Positions 1-9,246 of a stretch of DNA of 64,000 nt are shown here, in pieces. Positions within the stretch are counted from its first letter, which is position 1. Each line of letters starts with the position of its first letter. The stretch comes from Actinopolymorpha rutila (lineage in GTDB: Bacteria > Actinomycetota > Actinomycetes > Propionibacteriales > Actinopolymorphaceae). The notes under the pieces were generated by a model. That model ran no database searches and had not been told where the DNA came from. It was given only the letters and a program-made list of their open reading frames with translations. The stretch covers positions 2,728,001-2,792,000 of the forward strand of contig NZ_JACBZH010000001.1 in NCBI RefSeq assembly GCF_013407855.1, written 5' to 3'. The translations under genes were made by a program, and so were the position numbers.

Positions 1-38
1 CGGCACCCAGCGCTGACCGGGCGCCGGGGGAGCGTGCG

Positions 39-44
39 TAGGAT
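39..44 (+). promoter_or_regulatory. Putative -10 box for leaderless start of the first gene
   Basis: TAGGAT lies 8 nt before the GTG at 53 and fits the actinobacterial -10 consensus TAGRRT. No Shine-Dalgarno sequence lies between it and the start codon, so the transcript may begin at the start codon itself. No convincing -35 is visible. Confidence 0.35.
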
Positions 45-52
45 CTGGGGCG

Positions 53-670
53 GTGAACACCACGTACCCGCCTGACGCAACCTCTCCCGGCCCTCGGACT
101 CCGCCCGACCGGGCGCCCGGTGCCGGGCGCGCGTTCTGGGTGATCGCCGTCGTGCTGGTCGCGGCGGGAGCGATCGCCGGGCTGGTGTGGGCGTGGACGG
201 CCCCGTCGCCGCACGTGGCGATGACCATGACCGAGCTCGGCCCCTTCCCGAACGACGAGGAGGAGGCCGCCCGGCTGGTCTCGATGGACGGTTGGTACGC
301 CGCGCTCGGCGCCGGCACCTCTCTGGTCCTCGGGACCGTGCTGGCCACGCTGTTCCTGCGGCACGGCCTGGTCACGGTGGCCGGACTCCTCGTGGGCAGC
401 GTGCTGGCGGCGTTGGCCGCGGTCGTCGTCGGCAGCCTGGTGGCCAACGGCTCGCTGATCTGGTCCTGGGATCCGCACGCCTCGCCGGGCACCCCGCTGT
501 CGGCGCCGCTCACGTTGCACGCGTACGGCGTGCTGGTGAGCTGGCCACTGGCCGCGCTGGCCCCCGTCATCCCCCTTGTCTGGCTGGGTTCTGGCCGGGA
601 CGGAGAGCCGTCCCGAGTTATCCACAGCCGGCGCGGCCGGAGCCGGACTCCCGAAGCGCCGATGCGCTAG
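53..670 (+). CDS. Small multi-pass membrane protein, unknown function
   Basis: The 205-residue product has a Pro-rich cytosolic N-terminus of about 27 residues. Four hydrophobic segments follow, at roughly residues 28-51, 80-105, 106-133 and 155-179, and it ends in a basic Arg-rich tail. I recognise no catalytic motif. The shape resembles DUF2567-like actinobacterial membrane proteins, which is a family guess only. The start is GTG preceded by a TAGGAT box and no ribosome-binding site. The next gene on the same strand begins about 120 nt later with its own Shine-Dalgarno sequence, so co-transcription is possible but not shown. Confidence 0.7.
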   Translation: MNTTYPPDATSPGPRTPPDRAPGAGRAFWVIAVVLVAAGAIAGLVWAWTAPSPHVAMTMTELGPFPNDEEEAARLVSMDGWYAALGAGTSLVLGTVLATLFLRHGLVTVAGLLVGSVLAALAAVVVGSLVANGSLIWSWDPHASPGTPLSAPLTLHAYGVLVSWPLAALAPVIPLVWLGSGRDGEPSRVIHSRRGRSRTPEAPMR

Positions 671-787
671 TTTGGCGTCCGAATCGGCCACGTTCGTCCG
701 GCCGAGTACTTCTCTGCACAGCTCCAGCCAAGGTCTCGCGGCCTCAGTTCCGTGACCTCGGTTCCGTCACCTCCGGGGGTGCCCATC

Positions 788-2737
788 ATGTCCGACGACC
801 GCACGCCACCTCGCGATCCCGACCGCCCGGGTCCGCCCGGCGCGGGCGGGCCATCGCCTCAGTGGCGGCCCACCGGCCGGCCGCCGGCACCGCAGCAGGG
901 GCAACAGTCGCCGCGCGGACCGCATCCGGGTTACCAGGGACAGCCGGGTCCTCAGGGGCAGCAGGGACAGCAGCCGCCGCGCGGGCCGCAGCAGGGTCAG
1001 TACGGCCAGCCGGGTCCCCTGGGGCAGCAGCCTCGCGGACCGCAGCAGGGTCAGTACGCCCAGCAGGGTCAGTACGCCCAGCAGCCGCCGGGTGCACCCC
1101 AGCCTGGTCAGGGCGGACCGGGCCGGCAGGCCCCATACGGCCAGCAGGCCGGTGCCGCTGATGCCGCTGGTGGGTACGCCGGCGGCGGGCAGGGCGGCGG
1201 CGGTGTTCCGTGGACGCCGAGCGCCCAGGGTGGGCCGGGTGGACCCGAGGTGGCCGAGCAGGACCGCCGTGGTGGCGGTGGCCGCCGGTGGCTGATCGCG
1301 GTGCTCGCGGCGGTGCTCGTTCTCGCGGTCGGCGGCGGTGCGTGGGCGTTCTCCCGCATCGGTGGCGGTGGAACGCAGCCGGAGGAGGTGCTGCCGGGCA
1401 ACGCGGTCGCCTACTTCCGCATCGACCTCGACCCGTCGGTGCAGCAGAAGGCCGCGATCTTCAACGTCGTCCGCAAGTTCCCCGACGCGCGTAAGCGAGT
1501 GGGCGAGGGCGACGACCTCCGCAAGGCGCTGTTCGACGCGATCAAGAAGGATGACGCGGATCTGCGCGACGCCGACTACGCCAAGGACGTCGAGCCGTGG
1601 CTCGGTGACCGGGCCGGGGTGGCAGTGCTGCCCGGCGCCGACGGCAAGGACACCGAGACAGTCGCCGCGATCCAGATCAAGGACGAGGACAAGGCCCGGG
1701 TCGGCATCAAGAAGCTCGGCAAAGACGACGACAAGAGCGGCTACGCGTTCGTCGACGACTACATGCTGGTGGCCGACTCCCAGTCCCGCGCCGACGCGCT
1801 GGCCTCCTCGGTGAAGGACAACCCGCTGTCGGCCAACGAGACGTACAAGGGCGACGTCGGCGAGGTCGACAAGGGCGTCCTGTCGTTCTGGGCCGACCTG
1901 CCCAAGCTGAGCCGGCTGTCCGGCGGGCAGACCGCGCAGCTGCCCAGGATGTCGACCCAGGGCCGCCTGGTCGGTGGCCTGAGCTTCACCAGCGACTCCG
2001 TCCAGCTGGTGGCCAAGACGCGTGGCGCGAAGCTCCCGTCCCTGCAGGGAACCGGCATCAAGCTGGGTGAGCTGCCCTCGAGCACCGTCGCGGCGTTGTC
2101 GGTCTCCGGAGCGGGTCCCGCGCTGGAAAAGAGCTGGCCCGACCTTCGCAGGACTCTGGAGGCCAGCGGCCAGGCCGCGCAGCTGGACTCCTTCGTCCAG
2201 GCGGCGCAGAGCCAGTTCGGGATCCGGATTCCGGCCGACCTGAACACCCTGCTGGGCAAGGAGTTCACCCTCGCCATGGACGAGCGCGGCATGGAACGCC
2301 TGACCGCGCAGGGGTCGTCGAGCCAGGACGGTTCGCCGCAGCTTCCGCTGGTCGGCTTCCGATCCACCACCGACGTCGCCAAGGCCAGGCAGCTGCTGCC
2401 GAAGATCGACCAGCTGCTCGGCGCGACCGGTGCCGGCGTTCAGCTGGGGAAGGCCACCGGTTCGGACCAGGTCGCCCTCGCGACCAGCCAGGCCTACGCC
2501 GACGAACTCGTCAAGGGCGGCGACCTCGGCAGCGACGACACCTTCACCAAGGCCGTGGAGGGCGCCGACAAGGCGCAGTTCGGTGCGTTCGTCGACCTGA
2601 ACAAGCTGGAGAAGCTCTACCTCCCCAGCATGCCGGCGAACGACCGGGCCAACCTGCGGGTGCTGAAGGCGGTCGGCATGTCCGGCACCACCAGCGCCGA
2701 CGGCGGCACCTTCACCCTCCGGGTGCTGGTCGACTGA
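788..2737 (+). CDS. DUF3352-type membrane-anchored protein with Pro/Gln/Gly-rich N-terminus
   Basis: The 649-residue protein starts with about 150 residues rich in PQG and QQG repeats, predicted to be disordered and cytosolic. One transmembrane helix lies near residues 166-190. A large extracytoplasmic region of about 450 residues contains the EVLPGNAVAYFRIDLDP-type opening typical of DUF3352 proteins. The biochemical role of the family is unknown. I prefer the ATG at 788, with GGGGG 7 nt upstream, over the in-frame GTG at 752. A strong hairpin follows the gene, so it probably ends its own transcript. Confidence 0.85.
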   Translation: MSDDRTPPRDPDRPGPPGAGGPSPQWRPTGRPPAPQQGQQSPRGPHPGYQGQPGPQGQQGQQPPRGPQQGQYGQPGPLGQQPRGPQQGQYAQQGQYAQQPPGAPQPGQGGPGRQAPYGQQAGAADAAGGYAGGGQGGGGVPWTPSAQGGPGGPEVAEQDRRGGGGRRWLIAVLAAVLVLAVGGGAWAFSRIGGGGTQPEEVLPGNAVAYFRIDLDPSVQQKAAIFNVVRKFPDARKRVGEGDDLRKALFDAIKKDDADLRDADYAKDVEPWLGDRAGVAVLPGADGKDTETVAAIQIKDEDKARVGIKKLGKDDDKSGYAFVDDYMLVADSQSRADALASSVKDNPLSANETYKGDVGEVDKGVLSFWADLPKLSRLSGGQTAQLPRMSTQGRLVGGLSFTSDSVQLVAKTRGAKLPSLQGTGIKLGELPSSTVAALSVSGAGPALEKSWPDLRRTLEASGQAAQLDSFVQAAQSQFGIRIPADLNTLLGKEFTLAMDERGMERLTAQGSSSQDGSPQLPLVGFRSTTDVAKARQLLPKIDQLLGATGAGVQLGKATGSDQVALATSQAYADELVKGGDLGSDDTFTKAVEGADKAQFGAFVDLNKLEKLYLPSMPANDRANLRVLKAVGMSGTTSADGGTFTLRVLVD

Positions 2738-2785
2738 GTTCTGCCGTACGGAAGTTCTGCCGTACTGACGTTCTGCATGTACGAA
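2738..2785. repeat. Three tandem 16-bp repeats before a terminator
   Basis: Copies start at 2738, 2754 and 2770 with exact 16-bp spacing and share the core GTTCTGC. The array begins right after the stop codon of the DUF3352 gene and ends at the terminator hairpin. The third copy has diverged. Confidence 0.8.
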
Positions 2786-2823
2786 GGGACTCGCGGGCTG
2801 CACAGGGCGCCCGCGGGTCCCTT
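2784..2823 (+). terminator. Rho-independent-type terminator after the DUF3352 gene
   Basis: A 15-bp stem with one G-T wobble (AAGGGACTCGCGGGC against GCCCGCGGGTCCCTT) has a loop of about 10 nt and is followed by CTCGTTT. It lies between convergent genes and could act in both directions. Confidence 0.75.
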
Positions 2824-2874
2824 CTCGTTTCAGGCTTCTCGTTCTTCCGGTTCTCGTTTCCCGGCTGACCGCGA

Positions 2875-3414
2875 TCAGGTGGCGATCTGGGCCGTGGCGG
2901 CCGCGCACTGCTCCACCAGATCGGCGGGTGCGAGCTCGACCTGCAGGCCGCGCCGGCCGGCGGACACGTACACCGTCGGATGGTCCTTGACGCTGGTGTC
3001 GACGACGGTGCGCAGCCGGCGACGCTGGCCGAGCGGGCTGATCCCGCCGACCACGTAACCGGTGGCCCTCTCCGCGGCCGCCGGCTCGGCCAGCTGCGCA
3101 CGCTTGCCGCCGAGCGCGGCGGCGAACGCCTTGAGGTCCAGCGACGCGCTCACCGGCACCACCGCCACGGCGAGTTCGTCGTCGACCTGGGCGAGCAGCG
3201 TCTTGAACAGCCGTTCCGGCGGGACGCCGAGCGCCTGGGCCGCCTCCAGCCCGTAGTGCGGCCGTTCCTTGGTGGCCTTGCTGGCCTTGGTGGCCTTGCC
3301 GGACCGGCCGGCCTCGGTGTGTTCGTGGTCGTAGGGGTGGACGGTGTGCGCCACGCCAGCCCGCTGCAGCGCCACCACCGCGGGCGTTCCCTGAGGGGTC
3401 TTCTTCTTCGCCAC
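2875..3414 (-). CDS. ybaK: YbaK/ProX-family aminoacyl-tRNA deacylase (Cys-tRNA(Pro) deacylase)
   Basis: The 179-residue protein carries the YbaK/EbsC features: an N-terminal [14 protein letters not shown] stretch, a conserved lysine-threonine segment ([19 protein letters not shown]) and the late glycine-rich [12 protein letters not shown] motif. The family hydrolyses mischarged Cys-tRNA(Pro) in the cytosol. The start is GTG at 3414, preceded by AGGTGGGAG. The open frame extends far upstream but is a shadow of the next gene. The neighbouring LLM oxidoreductase gene ends 13 nt upstream, so the two probably form one transcript. Confidence 0.9.
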   Translation of the reverse strand: MAKKKTPQGTPAVVALQRAGVAHTVHPYDHEHTEAGRSGKATKASKATKERPHYGLEAAQALGVPPERLFKTLLAQVDDELAVAVVPVSASLDLKAFAAALGGKRAQLAEPAAAERATGYVVGGISPLGQRRRLRTVVDTSVKDHPTVYVSAGRRGLQVELAPADLVEQCAAATAQIAT

Positions 3415-3427
3415 GGCTCCCACCTTT

Positions 3428-4282
3428 TCAGACGGCAGCCGAAGCCACCGCCGGGAGCAGTGCGGCCAGCCGGTCCAGCCGGCGGAGTACCTGCGCGGGC
3501 TCCTCCGCGGGCAGGAAGAACAGCACCCGGTGCACTCCGAGGTCCGCGAACCCCGCCAGCTCGGCCGGGTCCTCGTCGAACGTGGTCGCCGTGACCGTCG
3601 GCTCGGGACGGCCCGCGTCGGCCGCGAGCTCGCGCAGGGTCTGCACCCCCGGGGCGAGATCGTCCGGGCCGGCTCCGAACGGCGCCAGCCAGCCGTCGGC
3701 GTGGTCGACCACCCGGCCCAGCGTGGTCGGCCCCCAGCCGCCGAGCAGGATCGGCGGATGGGGCCGCTGAACCGGCTTCGGCCAGGAGAAGATCGGGTCG
3801 AAGTCGACGAACTCGCCGTGGAACTCCGCCTGCTCCCGCGTCCAGATCTCCCGGATGGCGAGCAGGCGCTCGCGCAGCAGGCGGACACGGGTCCGAGGGT
3901 CGGTGCCGTGGTTGCGCATCTCCTCGCGGTTCCACCCCGCGCCGGCGCCGAACTCGATCCGGCCGCCGGACAGGTGGTCGAGCGTGGCGAACTGCTTGGC
4001 CAGCACGATCTGGTCGTGCTGCGCGACCAGGCTCACCGCCGTGCCCAGCCGCAGGGAGGTGGTGACGGCCGCGGCGGTGGCCAGGGTGGAAACGGGGTCC
4101 AGGACGCGGTAGTAGTCGCGGGGGAGCTCACCGCCACCCTCGTACGGCGTCTCCCGCGAGGCGGGGATGTGGGTGTGTTCGGGGACGAAGAGCGACTCGA
4201 ACCCGCGTTCCTCGACCGCACGAGCCAGGCTCGCCGGGTCGATCGTCTCGTCCGTCATGGAGCTGAATGTCCCGATCTGCAC
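3428..4282 (-). CDS. LLM-class (luciferase-like, probably F420-dependent) oxidoreductase
   Basis: The 284-residue protein shows the TIM-barrel luciferase-like monooxygenase pattern: an [16 protein letters not shown] segment, [20 protein letters not shown] near residues 98-118, and [18 protein letters not shown] around 190. It resembles the TIGR03619 group of F420-dependent enzymes; the substrate is unknown. The start is GTG. The box TAGCGT lies 6 nt upstream and there is no Shine-Dalgarno sequence, so it may be leaderless. It is divergent from hisD with 153 nt between, and ybaK follows downstream on the same strand. Confidence 0.88.
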   Translation of the reverse strand: MQIGTFSSMTDETIDPASLARAVEERGFESLFVPEHTHIPASRETPYEGGGELPRDYYRVLDPVSTLATAAAVTTSLRLGTAVSLVAQHDQIVLAKQFATLDHLSGGRIEFGAGAGWNREEMRNHGTDPRTRVRLLRERLLAIREIWTREQAEFHGEFVDFDPIFSWPKPVQRPHPPILLGGWGPTTLGRVVDHADGWLAPFGAGPDDLAPGVQTLRELAADAGRPEPTVTATTFDEDPAELAGFADLGVHRVLFFLPAEEPAQVLRRLDRLAALLPAVASAAV

Positions 4283-4288
4283 GACTCG

Positions 4289-4294
4289 ACGCTA
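4289..4294 (-). promoter_or_regulatory. Putative -10 box for the LLM oxidoreductase gene
   Basis: On the minus strand TAGCGT lies 6 nt before the GTG start at 4282 and no ribosome-binding site is present. This is the arrangement expected for a leaderless transcript. Confidence 0.35.
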
Positions 4295-4422
4295 AAGCCC
4301 GACATCGGTGTGAGAGTCAAGACCGGATCAAGGCCGGACTCCGGCCGGAGGAAGGCCCGGACTCGGTCCGGAGGCGGGTCGCGGGCCGATCACCCTTCGC
4401 CGCTGCCACTCGGCGCAGGTCC

Positions 4423-4428
4423 TAGACT
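4423..4428 (+). promoter_or_regulatory. Putative -10 box of the histidine operon (leaderless hisD)
   Basis: TAGACT lies 7 nt before the hisD GTG at 4436. No strong Shine-Dalgarno sequence is seen, only GTGAG abutting the codon. The rest of the 153-nt divergent gap holds GC-rich inverted motifs such as GGCCGGACTCCGGCC but no recognisable leader peptide or T-box. Confidence 0.4.
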
Positions 4429-4435
4429 CGGTGAG

Positions 4436-5791
4436 GTGATCCGTCGCATCGACCTGCGCGGCCGCGCCGCAACCAGCGCCGGCCTCGACTACAGCGCTCT
4501 CGTCCCGCGTGCTCCGTTCGACGTGGAGGCGGCCGTGGAGGCCGTCCGCCCGACGCTCGCCGACGTACGCCATCGTGGGGTCGAGGCGCTGCGCGACTAC
4601 GCCGCGCGATGGGACGACGTGGAGCTCACCGACATCCGGGTGCCGAAGGCCGCCCTGGAGCAGTCCCTGCGCGACCTCGATCCCGACGTACGAGCGGCGT
4701 TCGAGGAGTCCATCCGCCGGCTCCGCGCGGTCAGCGAGGCCGAGCTGGAGCGCGACTCCGAGGTCCGGGTCGTCCCCGGCGGCACCGTGTCCCAGCGCCT
4801 CGTGCCGTTCCGCCGGGTCGGCGTCTACATCCCCGGCGGGGTCGCTCCGCTGGCGTCCAGCGTGGTGATGAACGTCGTGCCCGCCCAGGTCGCCGGCGTG
4901 GAGTCGGTGGCCCTGGCGTCCTCGCCACAGAAGGAGTTCGGCGGCCTGCCGCACCCGACGGTGCTGGCCGTGGCCGCGCTGCTCGGTGTGGACGAGGTCT
5001 ACGCCGCCGGTGGTGTGGCCGCGGTGGCGATGTTCGCGTACGGCGTGCCGGCCGGGGTCGGCGCCGACGACAGCCGGCTGCTGTGCCGCCCGGTCGACTT
5101 CGTGGCCGGCCCGGGCCGGATCACCACCACGGCCGCCAAGCGCCTGGTCAAGGGAACCGTCGGCATCGACTCCGAGGCCGGACCGACCGAGATCGCGATC
5201 CTGGCCGACGACTCCGCCGATCCCGCCTACGTCGCGGCCGACCTGATCAGCCAGGCCGAGCACGACACCGTGGCCGCGAGCGTCCTGGTCACGCCGAGCG
5301 AGGACCTCGCCGCGGCGGTGGAGGGCGAGCTCGCCCACCAGGTGCCGGCCACCAAGCACGTCCAGCGCATCACCGAGGCACTGAGTGGTGAGCAGTCCGG
5401 CATCGTCCTGGTCGACGACCTCGAGCAGGGACTCGCGGTCGTCGACGCCTACGCCGCCGAGCACCTGGAGATCCACACCGAGAACGCCCGGGAGTGGGCC
5501 GGGCGGGTACGCAACGCCGGCGCGATCTTCGTCGGGCCCTGGTCTCCGGTTTCCCTGGGGGACTACTGCGCCGGGTCCAACCACGTGCTCCCGACCGGTG
5601 GCTGCGCCTGCCACTCCTCCGGGCTGTCGGTGCGCAGCTACCTCAAGGCGGTGCACGTCGTCGACTACGACCAGGCCGCGCTGCGCGACGTGGCCGGGCA
5701 CGTCACCGCCCTCGCCGAGGCGGAGGATCTTCCCGCGCACGGCCAGGCCGTCCGGGCGCGGTTCGGATCCGCGTCCGACGGGTATGCCTGA
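4436..5791 (+). CDS. hisD: Histidinol dehydrogenase
   Basis: The 451-residue enzyme oxidises L-histidinol to L-histidine in two NAD-dependent steps, the last reaction of histidine synthesis. Diagnostic segments are [26 protein letters not shown], the zinc-ligand region [12 protein letters not shown] near residues 272-283, the catalytic Glu-His pair in YAAEHLEIH near 342-343, and [13 protein letters not shown] near 380. The frame stays open well upstream, but homology begins at the GTG at 4436. It is the first gene of the his operon and is divergent from the LLM oxidoreductase gene. Confidence 0.97.
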   Translation: MIRRIDLRGRAATSAGLDYSALVPRAPFDVEAAVEAVRPTLADVRHRGVEALRDYAARWDDVELTDIRVPKAALEQSLRDLDPDVRAAFEESIRRLRAVSEAELERDSEVRVVPGGTVSQRLVPFRRVGVYIPGGVAPLASSVVMNVVPAQVAGVESVALASSPQKEFGGLPHPTVLAVAALLGVDEVYAAGGVAAVAMFAYGVPAGVGADDSRLLCRPVDFVAGPGRITTTAAKRLVKGTVGIDSEAGPTEIAILADDSADPAYVAADLISQAEHDTVAASVLVTPSEDLAAAVEGELAHQVPATKHVQRITEALSGEQSGIVLVDDLEQGLAVVDAYAAEHLEIHTENAREWAGRVRNAGAIFVGPWSPVSLGDYCAGSNHVLPTGGCACHSSGLSVRSYLKAVHVVDYDQAALRDVAGHVTALAEAEDLPAHGQAVRARFGSASDGYA

Positions 5792-5849
5792 TGGCCCGCC
5801 GCCCCACCGGCGAGCACGCTGCGGCCCACCTCGACGAATCGAGCCAGTC

Positions 5850-6662
5850 ATGACCAGACCGGTACACCCCGGGCGGCCGGACGATCCGGCATCCCTGGAC
5901 CAGGATCTACGCGATCTCGCGCTGGCGGCCGCGAACGCGGGCTCGCACGCGATCCTGCGCGAGCTGCGCGGCGGCGAGCTGCGGATCGACACCAAGGCAC
6001 ACGCCGCCGACTTCGTGACCACCGCCGACAAGGCCGCCGAGAGCGCGATCCTGCGGCTGGTCAGCGCCGCCCGTCCCCGCGACGCGGTGCTGGCCGAGGA
6101 GTCCGGCGTGCACGAGGGCGACAGCGGCGTGCGCTGGCTGGTCGACCCGCTGGACGGGACGATGAACTTCGTCCACCGCCGCCGCGACTACGCCGTGTCG
6201 GTAGGGGTCGAACGTGACGGGCGGATCGTGGCCGGCGCGGTCGTCCGGCCCGCCGACGGCGACTGGGCGGCAGCCGGTGGTGCGGAGGTGTTCGGCCGGG
6301 ACGGCACGCCCCGGGTGTCCTCGGCCGTCGAACTGTCCGACTCCATAGTCGGGATCGGCCTGCCGGGCGTGCTGGACCACCGCGCCCGGGTGCACACGTT
6401 CCTCGGCGAGCTGATGCAGCAGGCCCGCGACTACCGCCGTACCGGCTCCTCGGCCTGCGAGCTGTTGTCGGTGGCGCTCGGAGCGCAGGAGGGCTACCTC
6501 GGCTTCGGCGTCAACATCTGGGACGTCGCGGCCGGCATCGCGCTGGTCGACGCCGCGGGCGGCTCCAGCGAGTTCGTCACCACCTCGAGCGGGCTGGAGG
6601 TCCTGGTCGCCGGTACGCCGGAGGTCACCAAGACCCTGGTCGGCATGGTGAAGGTGATCTGA
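5850..6662 (+). CDS. hisN: Inositol monophosphatase-fold phosphatase, probable histidinol-phosphatase
   Basis: The 270-residue protein has the metal-dependent inositol monophosphatase motifs: LAEES, WLVDPLDGTMNFVH (DPxDGTxNF, near residue 97) and NIWDVAAGIALVDAAGG (WDxAAG, near residue 225). Its position between hisD and hisC makes histinol-phosphate dephosphorylation, the HisN role in actinobacteria, the likely function. General inositol-phosphate or sugar-phosphate phosphatase activity cannot be excluded. The ATG at 5850 starts 58 nt after hisD, and the stop abuts the hisC start. Confidence 0.85.
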   Translation: MTRPVHPGRPDDPASLDQDLRDLALAAANAGSHAILRELRGGELRIDTKAHAADFVTTADKAAESAILRLVSAARPRDAVLAEESGVHEGDSGVRWLVDPLDGTMNFVHRRRDYAVSVGVERDGRIVAGAVVRPADGDWAAAGGAEVFGRDGTPRVSSAVELSDSIVGIGLPGVLDHRARVHTFLGELMQQARDYRRTGSSACELLSVALGAQEGYLGFGVNIWDVAAGIALVDAAGGSSEFVTTSSGLEVLVAGTPEVTKTLVGMVKVI

Positions 6663-7742
6663 GTGGGGCAGACGCTCGCCGACCTGCCACTGCGTGACGA
6701 CCTGCGCGAGGAGGAGCCCTACGGCGCCCCCCAGCTCGACGTGCCGGTGATCCTCAACGTCAACGAGAACCCCTACCCGCCGGACGAGGACGTCGTGGCC
6801 GACATCGCCTCGTCGGTCGCGGCGGCCGCGCGTACGCTCAACCGCTATCCCGACCGGGAGGCGCTGGGGCTGCGCACCGACCTCGCGGCCTACCTCGGCC
6901 ACGACCTGACGCCGGCGCAGGTGTGGGCGGCGAACGGCTCCAACGAGGTGATGCTGCAGATCCTGCAGGCCTTCGGCGGTCCCGGCCGCACGGCACTGTC
7001 GTTCGCGCCGACGTACTCCATGTATCCGGAGTATGCCCGCGACACCTGCACCACCTGGGTGACCGGGCGCCGCGCCGACGACTTCACCGTCGACCCCGAG
7101 CACGCCCTCGCCCAGATCGAGCAGCACCGGCCCGCGGTGATCCTGCTCGCCTCGCCCAACAACCCGACCGGCACCGCGCTGCCCCTCGACGTGGTCGAGC
7201 GCATCTGCGCGGCCGCACCGGGCATGGTGGTGGTCGACGAGGCGTACGGCGAGTTTCGCCGCGACGGCACCCCGAGCGCGCTGAGCCTGCTGCCCGGCCA
7301 CCCGCGGCTGATCGTGACCCGCACCATGTCGAAGGCGTTCGCGTTCGCCGGTGGCCGCCTCGGTTACCTCGCGGCCGACCCGGCGGTGGTGGACGCACTG
7401 CGGATCGTGCGGCTGCCGTACCACCTGTCGGCGGTGACCCAGGCGGTGGCGCGGGCGGCGCTGCGCAACGCCGGCTCGCTGCTCGCCCGTGTGCAGGAGC
7501 TGCGGGCTCGGCGGGACGAGACCGTCGAGTGGCTGCGCGAAAACGGCTACCGGGTCGCCGACTCCGACGCCAACTTCGTGCTGTTCGGCACCTTCGCGGA
7601 CCGGCACGCGGTCTGGCAGGGCCTGCTGGACCGCGGCGTACTCATCAGGGAGACCGGGCCGGACGGCTGGCTGCGGGTGTCGATCGGGACCGAGCAGGAG
7701 ATGGCGGCCTTCCGGGCCGCCCTGCAGGAGGTGACGGCGTGA
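6663..7742 (+). CDS. hisC: Histidinol-phosphate aminotransferase
   Basis: This 359-residue fold-type I PLP enzyme transfers an amino group from glutamate to imidazole-acetol phosphate. Visible features are NVNENPYPP near the N-terminus, [28 protein letters not shown], and the PLP-lysine motif [15 protein letters not shown] with Lys near residue 223. The GTG start directly follows the TGA of hisN. The stop overlaps the hisB start by 3 nt, so translation is probably coupled. Confidence 0.97.
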   Translation: MGQTLADLPLRDDLREEEPYGAPQLDVPVILNVNENPYPPDEDVVADIASSVAAAARTLNRYPDREALGLRTDLAAYLGHDLTPAQVWAANGSNEVMLQILQAFGGPGRTALSFAPTYSMYPEYARDTCTTWVTGRRADDFTVDPEHALAQIEQHRPAVILLASPNNPTGTALPLDVVERICAAAPGMVVVDEAYGEFRRDGTPSALSLLPGHPRLIVTRTMSKAFAFAGGRLGYLAADPAVVDALRIVRLPYHLSAVTQAVARAALRNAGSLLARVQELRARRDETVEWLRENGYRVADSDANFVLFGTFADRHAVWQGLLDRGVLIRETGPDGWLRVSIGTEQEMAAFRAALQEVTA

Positions 7743-8347
7743 CCGAACCTGCGCGCAGCGCGCGGATCGAACGCGAGACCAAGGAGAGCAAGGTCGTCGT
7801 CGAGCTCGACCTCGACGGCCGCGGCCGGGTCGACGTGTCGACCGGGGTGCCGTTCTACGACCACATGCTCGACCAGCTGGGCCGGCACGGGTTGTTCGAC
7901 CTCACGGTCCGGGCGCAAGGTGACGTTGACATCGACGTGCACCACACCGTCGAGGACACCGCGATCGTTCTGGGACAGGCGTTCCGGCAGGCGCTCGGCG
8001 ACAAGCGCGGCATCCGCAGGTTCGCCGACGCGACGGTGCCGCTGGACGAGTCGCTGGTGCACGTCGTGGTCGACGTGGCCGGACGGCCGTACTGCGTGCA
8101 CACCGGCGAGCCGGAGGGTCAGGCGTACGCGATGATCGGCGGCCACTTCACCGGCTCGCTGACCCGGCACGTCCTGGAGACGCTGGCGTTCCACGCCGCG
8201 ATCTGCCTGCACGTGCGGGTGCTCGCCGGCCGCGACCCGCACCACATCGTCGAGGCGCAGTTCAAGGCGCTTGCCCGGGCGCTGCGTGACGCGGTGGCGC
8301 TGGACCCGCGCGAGAGCGGCGTGCCGAGTACGAAGGGTGCGCTGTAG
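7739..8347 (+). CDS. hisB: Imidazoleglycerol-phosphate dehydratase
   Basis: The 202-residue, monofunctional HisB lacks the phosphatase domain found in enterobacterial HisB, which matches the separate hisN gene upstream. It carries [16 protein letters not shown], the metal-binding VHHTVEDTA motif and a second [12 protein letters not shown] motif near the C-terminus. GTG at 7739 overlaps the hisC stop (GTGA). The stop codon TAG sits inside a short tandem duplication that also carries the start of the next small gene. Confidence 0.97.
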   Translation: MTEPARSARIERETKESKVVVELDLDGRGRVDVSTGVPFYDHMLDQLGRHGLFDLTVRAQGDVDIDVHHTVEDTAIVLGQAFRQALGDKRGIRRFADATVPLDESLVHVVVDVAGRPYCVHTGEPEGQAYAMIGGHFTGSLTRHVLETLAFHAAICLHVRVLAGRDPHHIVEAQFKALARALRDAVALDPRESGVPSTKGAL

Positions 8348-8369
8348 TGGAGAGGGCGCTGTAGTGGAG
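8339..8369 (+). repeat. 17-bp tandem duplication at the hisB stop / small-gene start
   Basis: GCGCTGTAGTGGAG occurs at 8339-8352 and again at 8356-8369, a 17-bp step. The first copy contains the hisB stop (TAG) overlapping a GTG. The second contains the used GTG at 8364. The first copy's GGAGAGGG now serves as a Shine-Dalgarno sequence for the second GTG. Confidence 0.85.
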
Positions 8370-8513
8370 TACGTCTACTTCGCGTTCGCCGGCCTGCTGG
8401 TCGGCGGCATGATCGCCAGCCGGCAGCAGAAGCGCTCGATCTGGCTGACGGTGGTTCTCGGTGTGCTCGCCGGGGTGTTCCTGTGGGCGGGACTGCGGGA
8501 GTCGACACCGTGA
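8364..8513 (+). CDS. 49-residue membrane miniprotein in the his operon
   Basis: The product begins with a helix of about 18 residues ([20 protein letters not shown]). A basic turn (QQKRS) and a second helix ([19 protein letters not shown]) follow, so it is a predicted hairpin membrane protein. The start is GTG at 8364 with GGAGAGGG 7 nt upstream. The stop overlaps the hisH start (GTGA), giving tight coupling on both sides. I do not recognise a function. Small membrane ORFs near hisB/hisH may occur in other actinobacteria, but I could not check this. Confidence 0.75.
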   Translation: MEYVYFAFAGLLVGGMIASRQQKRSIWLTVVLGVLAGVFLWAGLRESTP

Positions 8514-9154
8514 GTGCGGCCAGGCCATCCGTCGTGGTGCTCGACTACGGGTCGGGCAACCTGCGCTCGGCGCAGCGCGCGCTGGACCGTGCCGGCGCGG
8601 CGGTGGAGGTGACCGCCGACTTCGACGCCGCCTGTGAGGCCGACGGACTGGTGGTGCCCGGCGTCGGCGCGTACGAAGCCTGCATGCAGGGCCTGCGCGC
8701 GGTGCGCGGCGACCAGGTGATCGGCCGGCGGCTGGCCGGCGGCCGCCCGGTGCTCGGCATCTGCGTCGGAATGCAGATCCTGTTCGACCGTGGCGTCGAG
8801 CACGGCGTGGAGACCGCGGGATGTGGTGAGTGGCCGGGCACCGTCGAGCGGCTGAAGGCCCCGATCGTGCCGCACATGGGCTGGAACATCGTGGAGGTTC
8901 CGGACGAGTCGGCGCTGTTCGCCGGGATCACCGGTGAGCGGTTCTACTTCGTCCACTCCTACGCGGTGCGCGAGTGGGAGCTACGGGCCACCGGTAAGTT
9001 CCGGCAGCCGGCCGTGACGTGGACGCCGTACGACGGCGACCGGTTCGTCTCGGCGGTGGAGAACGGCCCGCTCGCCGCCACGCAGTTCCACCCGGAGAAG
9101 TCCGGCGACGCCGGCGCGGCGCTGCTCACCAACTGGATCGGCACGCTGCGCTGA
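8510..9154 (+). CDS. hisH: Imidazole glycerol phosphate synthase, glutaminase subunit
   Basis: This 214-residue class I glutamine amidotransferase supplies ammonia to HisF. The nucleophile Cys is in [10 protein letters not shown] (near residue 86), and the His and Glu partners are in FHPEKSG (near 193-195). The oxyanion region begins [13 protein letters not shown]. The GTG start overlaps the TGA of the small membrane ORF. Its partner hisF lies about 7.5 kb downstream, beyond the lipid-type cassette, so the two subunits are not adjacent here. Confidence 0.96.
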   Translation: MSAARPSVVVLDYGSGNLRSAQRALDRAGAAVEVTADFDAACEADGLVVPGVGAYEACMQGLRAVRGDQVIGRRLAGGRPVLGICVGMQILFDRGVEHGVETAGCGEWPGTVERLKAPIVPHMGWNIVEVPDESALFAGITGERFYFVHSYAVREWELRATGKFRQPAVTWTPYDGDRFVSAVENGPLAATQFHPEKSGDAGAALLTNWIGTLR

Positions 9155-9232
9155 GGCCGGCGCCTGACCTCGCGTCCTGACCTCGTCCTGGCTCGTCCTG
9201 ACCTCGCCCAAGGCCTGGCGGCGGGCCGCCGG

Positions 9233-9238
9233 TAGCCT
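9233..9238 (+). promoter_or_regulatory. Putative -10 box before priA
   Basis: TAGCCT lies 8 nt before the ATG at 9247, with no ribosome-binding site. The same GGTAGCCTC string precedes the APH-fold kinase gene at 18374. This may be an internal leaderless promoter of the his operon. Confidence 0.35.
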
Positions 9239-9246
9239 CGGCGCCC

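Noticed and set aside
767-2908. Long minus-strand open frame opposite the DUF3352 gene
   Set aside because: It follows from high third-position GC of the real gene; its translation is Arg/Gly/Leu-rich with no motif.
4295-4422. his leader peptide or T-box attenuator before hisD
   Set aside because: No run of His codons, T-box core or terminator/antiterminator pair is visible in this short gap.
3530-4435. Upstream extension of the hisD frame
   Set aside because: It lies antisense to the LLM oxidoreductase and has no HisD similarity; the GTG at 4436 fits family length.
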